In this document: piece after piece, positions 57,375 to 64,000 of the stretch | Layout: each line of letters begins with the position of its first letter | How positions within the stretch are numbered: the first letter of the stretch is position 1 | Assembly (NCBI RefSeq): GCF_030848805.1 | Contig: NC_092367.1 | Coordinates: 14,253,189 to 14,317,188 of the forward strand | DNA: 64,000 nucleotides | Reading direction: 5' to 3' | Source: Temnothorax longispinosus | Taxonomy: Eukaryota > Arthropoda > Insecta > Hymenoptera > Formicidae | The notes under the pieces: generated by a model | What the model was told of the DNA's origin: nothing | Seen by the model: the letters and a program-made list of their open reading frames with translations, nothing else | Databases searched by the model: none | Made by a program: the position numbers and the translations under genes

Positions 57375-59244
57375 AGAGATGGGCGATACTGTATCGATAT
57401 TTCAAATATCGATATTTTAGTGTTGATATATCAATAATTTGTATCAATATTTCATTGTTCGATATTTCGTCGTATCAATACTCAACCCTTGAATATCGAT
57501 CGTCGATACACTTATGTTGATCGCCCGTAATAATATATATTCTATGGTCCTTGACTGTCCTTTGTCCTTTAATGGCCGCCAGATCGGCCACTGGCCAGAG
57601 TGGCCAGACTGTCAGACCGCGTGGTCCGTGCCCATGCAGTGACTGCCGTTGGTCAGTGCCTCAGTGGTGCGTTCGTGTTGGTTCGTGTCTCGTACTGCGT
57701 ACTGCGTACAGTGCGTACTGCGTACTTCTTAATTTATAGTATGCTAGAGAGATTTATACAATTGTCTGAAAAAATTAGCTGCATTCTTTTGCAATGTCCT
57801 ACGGCTCCTCCGATGCTAACTGCTTCGGAGTTACAATCGACTAAAGAATTTGTTAAATTGCTAGAACCATTTGAACATGCAACAAAAATCATATGCGGCG
57901 AATACTATCTTACTGCGAGTAAAGTAATTCCAATCGTCAATACTTTAAAGAATAAATTACAGACGCTTCAACCTTCTACTGATATAGGTCGTCATTTTAC
58001 AAAGGTGTTAAAAGATGAGTTGATGAAACGATTTGAGGATTATGAACAAAAGTCACTAATAGCTATGGTTACAATTTTAGATCCTCGATTTAAAAATATA
58101 AGTTTTATCGATGAAGTTGCTTGCTCACAAGCTATTAACCAAATTACAAGGTTTATAAATTCTGAAGTTACAGATACTAACCGCGAATTTCAAAATCAAC
58201 GAGAAAATTTAGATTCAGATAATAACGATATTAACGATAAAACAAACTTTTGGTCCTATCATAAAAATCGTGTAAATTTAAATATATCTAAACAGGTAGT
58301 CAATCAAGATCCTGACCAAATGCCAGACGACTTTCGTTATTATCTGAATCAACCACCGTTAAAAATGAATGATAATGCCATTAAATATTGGAACATGGCC
58401 CGAGATTCTCCTCTAAAAGCCTTAGCAATTAAGCATTTATCATTAATTGCCACTTCAGTTCCTTCTGAAAGATTATTTTTTGAAGCGGGTAAAATAATGA
58501 CCGAAGAGAGAAACAGGTTGACAGGTGATCACCTTAACCAATTGTTATTTTTACATTCCCTTGAAATTGATGATTAGCATTTATAATTTTATAAATTATA
58601 AATTACACAATACGTCACAAACGCTCCTTCTAATCCTGCCATCCTTTGCGACTGGCGATGGGGCGTTTGCGACGCATTCGGCATTATACAATTACACATG
58701 TCTATAAATGCCAATCGCAAGATCGAAGAAATGTAAAAATAATAATTAATACTTATTGTACACATAACACATACTACACATGGTAAATACATATATGTAG
58801 AATCATAAAAAATTATATTTTATAGGTTTTTTCATTTGGTTTTGGTACGTTACGTAAATACGTATTATAGAGTTAGAGTTATAGAAATCATAATTACCTA
58901 TAAAAAAATTATAAGTCATAATAATTATAAGTTATAATTATAAGTCATAATGTACAAAAAATTATTTATTTTATAAATAAAAAAATTGTACTTAAGGTTC
59001 TTCTTGTGTACTCGCTGCAACTATTTAATTTTACGACTTCAGAAGCAAGAAATTGCATGCTAAAAATTTTTGCAAAACGGCTGGACAGTCTGGACACAAC
59101 GGCTTGGATTCTACAATCCAATATCTTTTTGTAAGTATCGATATTGACGATATCAATACGAGACATCTGATACTTTTTGTGTATCAATATTTTCATCCAC
59201 GATACGTATCGATACGATGTATCAATATGTTCAGGTCGATACTA
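57375..59244 (+). mobile_element. Internally deleted hAT element inserted in Gypsy RNase H, 8-bp TSD
   Basis: The left end AGAGATGGGCGATACTGTAT is a typical hAT terminus. Both ends carry clustered TATCGATA-type subterminal repeats (57390-57520 and 59120-59240). The duplicated target is ACCGTATT (57367-57374) / ACCGTATC (59245-59252), one mismatch over 8 bases. Outside them the two halves of a Gypsy RNase H reading frame abut exactly. The right terminus lacks a clear mirror of the left TIR. It encodes only the C-terminal half of a transposase. Confidence 0.85.
57738..58577 (+). CDS. hAT transposase, C-terminal half only
   Basis: About 280 aa from the ATG at 57738; an upstream in-frame ATG at 57600 adds residues without homology-like character. 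LLEPFEHATKIICGEYYLTA is the conserved block around the last catalytic acidic residue of the ZBED/hAT transposases. IDPRFK-type text follows (ILDPRFKNISF). The C-terminus YWNMARDSPLKALAIKHLSL then TSVPSERLFFEAGKIM and LLFLHSL is the hAT dimerisation domain. The BED zinc finger and the first two catalytic Asp are absent, against about 600 aa in the full protein. The ORF is intact, so it could in principle make a dimerising, inactive fragment, but it is most likely a dead deletion derivative. Confidence 0.85.
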   Translation, partial: SMLERFIQLSEKISCILLQCPTAPPMLTASELQSTKEFVKLLEPFEHATKIICGEYYLTASKVIPIVNTLKNKLQTLQPSTDIGRHFTKVLKDELMKRFEDYEQKSLIAMVTILDPRFKNISFIDEVACSQAINQITRFINSEVTDTNREFQNQRENLDSDNNDINDKTNFWSYHKNRVNLNISKQVVNQDPDQMPDDFRYYLNQPPLKMNDNAIKYWNMARDSPLKALAIKHLSLIATSVPSERLFFEAGKIMTEERNRLTGDHLNQLLFLHSLEIDD

Positions 59245-59252
59245 ACCGTATC

Positions 59253-59578
59253 CGTACTTGGAGGCATCCATGTGTAATTCCATTTCAGCTTTCTGTTTGT
59301 ACAATTTGAACACCGGCTTAGTACTTAATGCGAATTTTAATCGATCAGAAACTTCTGTTTTTTTTGCACCAAATTCAAAATTTGTATCTGATTTCAGTAA
59401 ATTACTCAAAGGATTGATTTTTAATAAATAATTTTTAATAAATTTGCGGAAGTATCCAGGTAACTCTAAAAACTTTGCATTTGTTTTCTGGCTGCAAAAA
59501 TTTTATTACGACTTTGATTTTACTCTCACTAGAGATCGCGCATTATTTAGCTATAATATAAAATTTTACTGTTACTAT
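59253..59578 (-). pseudogene. Ty3/Gypsy remnant: reverse transcriptase end and RNase H start
   Basis: On the minus strand, with one frameshift near 59480, it encodes LPGYFRKFIKNY, then PLSNLLKSDTNFEFG, then LSTKPVFKLY and ELHMDASKYGYG. These are the reverse-transcriptase thumb/connection and the first catalytic Asp block of RNase H in Ty3/Gypsy elements. It is cut at 59253 by the hAT insertion and resumes at 57374. At its other side it is interrupted at TA 59579-59580 by a GGGGAGACCGGGGC terminus. Confidence 0.8.
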
Positions 59579-59580
59579 TA

Positions 59581-60149
59581 GGGGAGACCGGGGCTCGTTG
59601 GCACAAGAGGCAAGTTGGCAATGCGTTCCATTTATGTATTTATAGCAAAAAAAAAAAACAATGGAAAAATTATCACAAAATATCTTTTATATGACATAGG
59701 TACTTTTCCCGAAGTTTTATTTTAATCAAACAAGTATTATATACAATAGAAAAAGAGAAAACTGATTCAAGAGGTGGCAAGTAAATTTTTGAGCGTTTCA
59801 AAATATCGTATTAATGTTCTTCAGCTTAAGAAGTAAATCACAGTGACGTATCATTAGTTAAAAGAAAAGTTTTGGTTACTATACGACATGTTATTTTGAC
59901 TAACAACAGTAATTTATCGTAATAAATGACTGAAATAAAACGTATATGTAGGGATGGGGTATGTTGGCTCATATCAGGACACGCTTAGCGCTTGACTTGT
60001 TGTTGCTCGATCTGTCTTATCTTAATATATTTTACGATTGTAATATTTCATTCTTACAATAATATTTCTACACTCAGTCGTCACGACCCTAGAATCTGAA
60101 TACAACTTTTGTTATTGTCAAAAAGTTCTTAAGAGAATCAATTTAGTTG
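59581..60149 (+). mobile_element. Pogo-type element end, GGGGAGACCGGGGC, truncated
   Basis: It starts directly after TA with GGGGAGACCGGGGCTCGTTG. Like the other copies it contains repeated GTTGGCAC/AAGTTGGCA motifs (59596-59618, and GGGGTATGTTGGCTCA near 59956). No mirror terminus or ORF is found before the start of segment B at about 60150, so it is a truncated or interrupted copy. Confidence 0.65.
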
Positions 60150-62021
60150 GAATAAAGTTTTATCCGTGCTTCAATTGAGTATCGCGTTTATATATTGCTG
60201 GGTTCAATTTAATATTTATATCAGTTTCTTAGTTTTGGTGTTATCAATTTTGTTAACATAGCTATCTGTTTTTACGCAACCAGAATTCTTTGGTTCGCTC
60301 GGCCAGTCCACTCTACCAACGTCGCAGCATTCACCGCAAAATTTAAATACATATAACTCTAACGCGCCAATGGTATCAACATTCGATTTATTCTTTCACT
60401 TCACTGTTTGGAGACCCGTATAGTGATAAGTTTTTATGTTCAGCATTTTTTTTGACAATATTCGCGAAATTTATTTGATGTAAAAGCGATTCCTCTGTCC
60501 GAGATAATTCTTTTCAAAAATATCAGCCAATTTATTTAATTTATATAAAATCTCCGTTAATCTAGTTGATCGTATTCCAAAAAGCCATACAAATTTTGAA
60601 AATGCATCCACGATTACAAAAATATGACGATATCTTTGTTTAGTTGAAGACTGTGGTCCAAGATGATTAATATGATAAATTTCGATAGAATAGTAAAGAA
60701 AAGTAGAATATAACCGGTACCCATCTTTTTATTTTTATTTCTTATTAAACCAAAGAAGGAGCAGTATACATAGGCCAACCTAAAAACGCAGCCTATTGGT
60801 CGACCGGGTATCTCTATTTCTTCGTGACAGGTGCTGCTATCCTCGCTTAAATTGTGTCATTAATTGTGTTAACCCTATTCACTCCAACGTTTTTTTCGCC
60901 CCAATAATCCTCCAACCATGCACTTTCGAGTCCCACGTGTTTTTTATAATGTTAATAGCTTTGAAAAATTCCCCAAAAATTATTATAATATCTTTGTACC
61001 TTCGACTAAAAATCAATGTAAAGAACATTTGAAAATCATTTATTTAAATATTTTTTTACAACAATTATATGTTGACAAACACACGTTACGACTCGTTTTA
61101 CTTAAAAAATCATAACTCACGAACAAATTGACGAAGCTTAATGAACCAAAACGCAAATTAAAGCTAAAAGTAGTGCAAATGAGAAAAAAAATATGAGATA
61201 ATTATTAATTAAATAGGAATACTTAATTTCGTCGCCGCAAATTTGGTAATTTTTAAATGGTACAGAAGGACTTTAAGGACTTAAAGAATGCTAGAAAAAG
61301 AATTTCTGAATAAGAAAAGGCGAATTTGAAGTGTGACAGATATTTTTTATGTAAAAAAATTAATTTTTTTTATATAATCGTAGCTCCTCCCCACCTCTTC
61401 CACCTGCCTCTGAGCCATAATAGACCTCTGTGGAATGTTAAATTTCTTTTTTAACGATAAAAATATTTTAAATACGGTTAAATTATACACAAAAATACAT
61501 TTTTATCGAAAAAAATGCTCATTTACCTTTCACACAACACTGACGTAATCCTCCAACCATGCACTTTCATGTCCCACCGAGATTTTGATTGTTCCCCGTT
61601 TCGAGAGTAAATGAGCTAGGACTTTGAAATTTTTACCTGAGGTTCCCTGCCACAATAACTTTTTTCCGGCGTGGAGGGGATTCTCCCACGATCATTTGTT
61701 TTCCGGAACAAACGATTGTTAGAAATTCGTGGGACACGAAAGGCATGGTTGGAGCGAATAGGGTTGCCCACGTACACATGATATTTTTCTTTGGGAAAAA
61801 TGCAAAATTTTCGAACCAGAAAATCGATATCGGAACAATAATAAAACGAGCCGTCGTAGACTTTCTACACAAAGCATCTGTATAGAAAAACTCGGTAAGT
61901 GCAGCACTGCATTCTGTACGTATTAGAGAGTATATCGCACTAATTTTGATCTTTACTTTGTACTGCGAAATGCACAGCCGCCGTATTTATTATTCTTCTC
62001 GTGTTGAGGCGAAACCGAGTA
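60150..62021 (-). pseudogene. Segment B: second copy of the Gypsy integrase remnant
   Basis: This is collinear with segment A (49030-50019). Shared text includes 'gtgcttcaattgagtatcgc' at the left, the minus-strand integrase core at about 60430-60690 (HINHLG, Asp replaced by Asn at the first catalytic position, and a further frameshifted SDRG region), and the join at TA 62020-62021 to a GGGAAGACCGGGGC end. It is longer than A because of an 891-bp insertion. It is more decayed in the integrase core than copy A. Confidence 0.75.
60873..61763. mobile_element. piggyBac-like 891-bp MITE, TTAA target, absent from segment A
   Basis: Terminal inverted repeats CCCTATTCACTCCAAC and the mirror GTTGGAGCGAATAGGG. 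Subterminal blocks 'aatcctccaaccatgcactt' occur in direct orientation at about 60905 and 61550 and inverted at about 61735. TTAA is present on the left (60869-60872). On the right it appears decayed: TTGCCC where the empty site in segment A (about 49759) reads TTAATGCCC. The empty site proves insertion after the A/B duplication. No ORF. Confidence 0.85.
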
Positions 62022-64000
62022 GGGAAGACCGGGGCTAGAGAACACACGGGTTAGTTGTCACAAAGCTTATATCTCACTTAATAGATGAAATGGCATATTC
62101 TTCTTTATAGTGTAGGTTGCTTTTATCGTGTTAGTCGGGTGTACGAAATAGCTCGTTTCAATAATATCGCATGTGATATTTACGAGCATTTTTTTTTAAA
62201 TTGTACGTGGTAAGTAACCTATTCTTACCTCTATTTTTATTGTTTCGTTGGTTTTTGGAATTACTAATCGCAATTTCTTTTTAGTCATAAGAATTATTGT
62301 AGTTTAAATAATTTTTCCTGTATTTAATTAACCGTCATTGCAACATAGTTTATAAATATAATTTTCTTTGTTTAAAATTACCGTTCGATGTAAGTTGTCT
62401 CAAATGAGATAAAATTCAAAGTTTATGAGAATTACTATTCTTTTCTTTACTCTAAGTTTATGAGAGAATTGTATTATATTACAAAGTTCATGAAAATTAT
62501 TAATTTTTCGTTTAACCCATGCTGAAATATATTATTAAGATAAATCTACAAGAAACTGTCATTGACAATTACAAAATATTTTCTTTTAAACACCATTATT
62601 GATACCTACATCATATATTTTTTTCATAAAAATTGGTCGAGCCGTTTTCGAGAAAGAAATTTTTTGTTTTTTTTTCTTTTTTTCTCCATAACTCCTTCAA
62701 AAATATAATTTTAAGGTCAATATTTGCAGGAGTTCAAAGTCACATGGGTACTAACTTACAACGCCAATATCAACTTCATACTTGCGGGGGCAATTTTTAC
62801 ATGCTTATCCCCCTATGCCCTTTCTACAACTTTTCATGAACTTTTTTATAGCAATGTATAACTATTTTACTATTTTAGCAATATTATAACTATTTACAAC
62901 TTTCTACATTTTTTTACACAGCATTAAACAAGTTTTACGTAAAAGGCATTTAAATTTTTTATGTCAGCACATTCCCTGTGATACGTGGCTAATATATTTT
63001 TTAGCATTATGAGTTCAAATTCAATTATTTATTACTCGACTATCGTTCAACTATTCGTTCAAACGAAAGGAGGTCTTGACTAATATATGACGAGTCTTAT
63101 TGACGATTAGGTAACGCTCTCTGTTTTTATGACTAATTTCCAATTTATATATTTTTTATTGTGTTACATCGCGATGTTCATATTTCAGACGGCACTTGAT
63201 AAGGGCTCTAACCGTGAGCTGAAACGTTGTGCACTTATATATAATTTAAGCCAAGTAGTCGAGTAATAAATAATTGAATTTGTTTTAACCACTGGCGGAT
63301 TAAGTTTTCTTTATATTATTATGAGTTCATACAAGATTCAATACTATTTTTCCTATTTTTATGCAAAAATACAAGTCGTATAAAGTTATAATAAATCGTA
63401 AGAAATGTTCACTATTTTCTACATTTTAAAACAATTATGTTGTAAATTGACATATTCTTTTTAATACTTTTTTTAGTACACATTTTTATTTCTGGAAGTG
63501 ATTTACTATAACGTACAGAAAATAAACAGTTTGCAAGTTGATTTAAATGTTTTATTTACTTCGAAATACTCCAAAAATTAATTGCAAAATATAGTTCATT
63601 TATTAATCGTGTAAATATATAACCATAAAAATTATCTAATTTCTTAATTTTTATCAATAAGTAGCATACTTTATTGTAAAATGTTGAACATATCGCGTAT
63701 TTACTTCTAAAAAGTTGTAGTTGCATAAAAACTTTCTACTTGAATTTATGAAAAACTACAAACATGGCACAAATCGCATAGTTTAATGTAAAAATTACGT
63801 AAAGGTAATCTAAAAAGTTGTAATTACATCATAAGAAATTGAAGTTTTCACATTATTTTTGCGTGAAGAATTGTAAAATTATTTCCAGCAGGTTATTTAT
63901 TTTTACAATGATCGGACAAAAATATTTTTAAAAATATCATTTACTTTATGATTTTTACATATAATATTTTATTTTATTTATTATTATTTTTCTTTAGATA
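62022..64000 (+). mobile_element. Segment B: second copy of the pogo-like 5' region, cut by window end
   Basis: Starts GGGAAGACCGGGGCTAGAGA after TA, matching 50020 onward, with the same AGTTGTCWCA motifs at 62053 and 62392. Bases 62820-63010 and 63318-64000 align with 51990-53055. Bases 62570-62820 differ from segment A and include a foreign ATTGGTCGAGCCGTTTTCGA block. The window ends at ...ttctttagata. In segment A the matching position lies about ten bases before the transposase ATG, so a second transposase gene, intact or not, should begin just outside. Confidence 0.75.
63018..63317. mobile_element. 300-bp insertion with 12-bp TSD and Penelope-like hammerhead motif
   Basis: ATTATGAGTTCA is duplicated at 63006-63017 and 63318-63329, while segment A has it once (52172-52183). 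A 12-bp duplication suggests target-primed retrotransposition rather than a DNA transposon. A perfect inverted pair of about 24 bp (attcaattatttattactcg / cgagtaataaataattgaat) lies near its ends. Bases 63193-63230 read CTTGATAAG, a GGCTC..GAGC stem, then TGAAACGTTG, resembling the hammerhead-like core of Penelope-like elements. It is non-coding, probably a truncated or short derivative. Confidence 0.65.

Overview
This is an intron-containing, CpG-rich insect nuclear genome segment, probably from a hymenopteran and perhaps an ant. The grounds are long CpG-rich non-coding stretches with many (GA)n and (CA)n microsatellites, short introns with GT..AG borders, a canonical U6 snRNA, and a dense mix of DNA transposons and MITEs. 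The species assignment is inference.

Region 1-36 kb: I find no protein-coding gene that I can defend. It is non-coding DNA alternating between CpG-rich blocks (about 0.8-1.7, 3.4-4.5, 7.8-9.9, 14.3-17.1 and 21.2-26 kb) and AT-rich blocks (about 1.7-3.3, 17.7-19.2 and 33.3-35.2 kb). It carries microsatellites, a 50-60 bp minisatellite at 19.3 kb, a TTAA-flanked palindromic element (4529-5209), a TA-flanked palindromic MITE (11889-12134) and a strongly purine-skewed block (29.7-30.7 kb). It could be a gene desert or a giant intron of a gene lying outside the window.

Region 36-48 kb is the gene-bearing part. A 2.6 kb compound foldback element (36145-38766) is followed by an intact U6 snRNA gene (40971-41078) with a decayed tandem partial copy. 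Next come NOP2/NSUN1, the rRNA cytosine-C5 methyltransferase (+, 6 coding exons, 42113-45420, about 835 aa), and CCZ1, a subunit of the Mon1-Ccz1 Rab7 activator (-, 10 exons, 47904-45782, about 459 aa). The two protein genes converge and are 361 bp apart. Both look intact, and I reconstructed their exons by splice phase.

Region 48.6-64 kb is a nested transposon graveyard. It contains two paralogous segments (A about 49.03-53.06 kb, B about 60.15-64.0 kb) that share the same junction between a Gypsy integrase remnant and a pogo-like end. Comparing the two exposes three later insertions together with their empty sites. Segment A leads into a long pogo/Tigger-like transposase ORF (53060-55117) with FIVE tandem 57-residue Pipsqueak-type DNA-binding repeats ahead of an intact D-D-D catalytic domain. 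Segment B stops at the window edge exactly where its own transposase should begin. A truncated hAT element (57375-59244) sits inside the RNase H region of a Gypsy element with an 8-bp target duplication. Several PIF/Harbinger-type MITEs carry 3-bp TWA duplications.

The psq-repeat transposase is the most unusual object here. Its multi-repeat DNA-binding array resembles the four-repeat array of the host protein Pipsqueak, and repeated GTTGTC-type motifs occur upstream of it.
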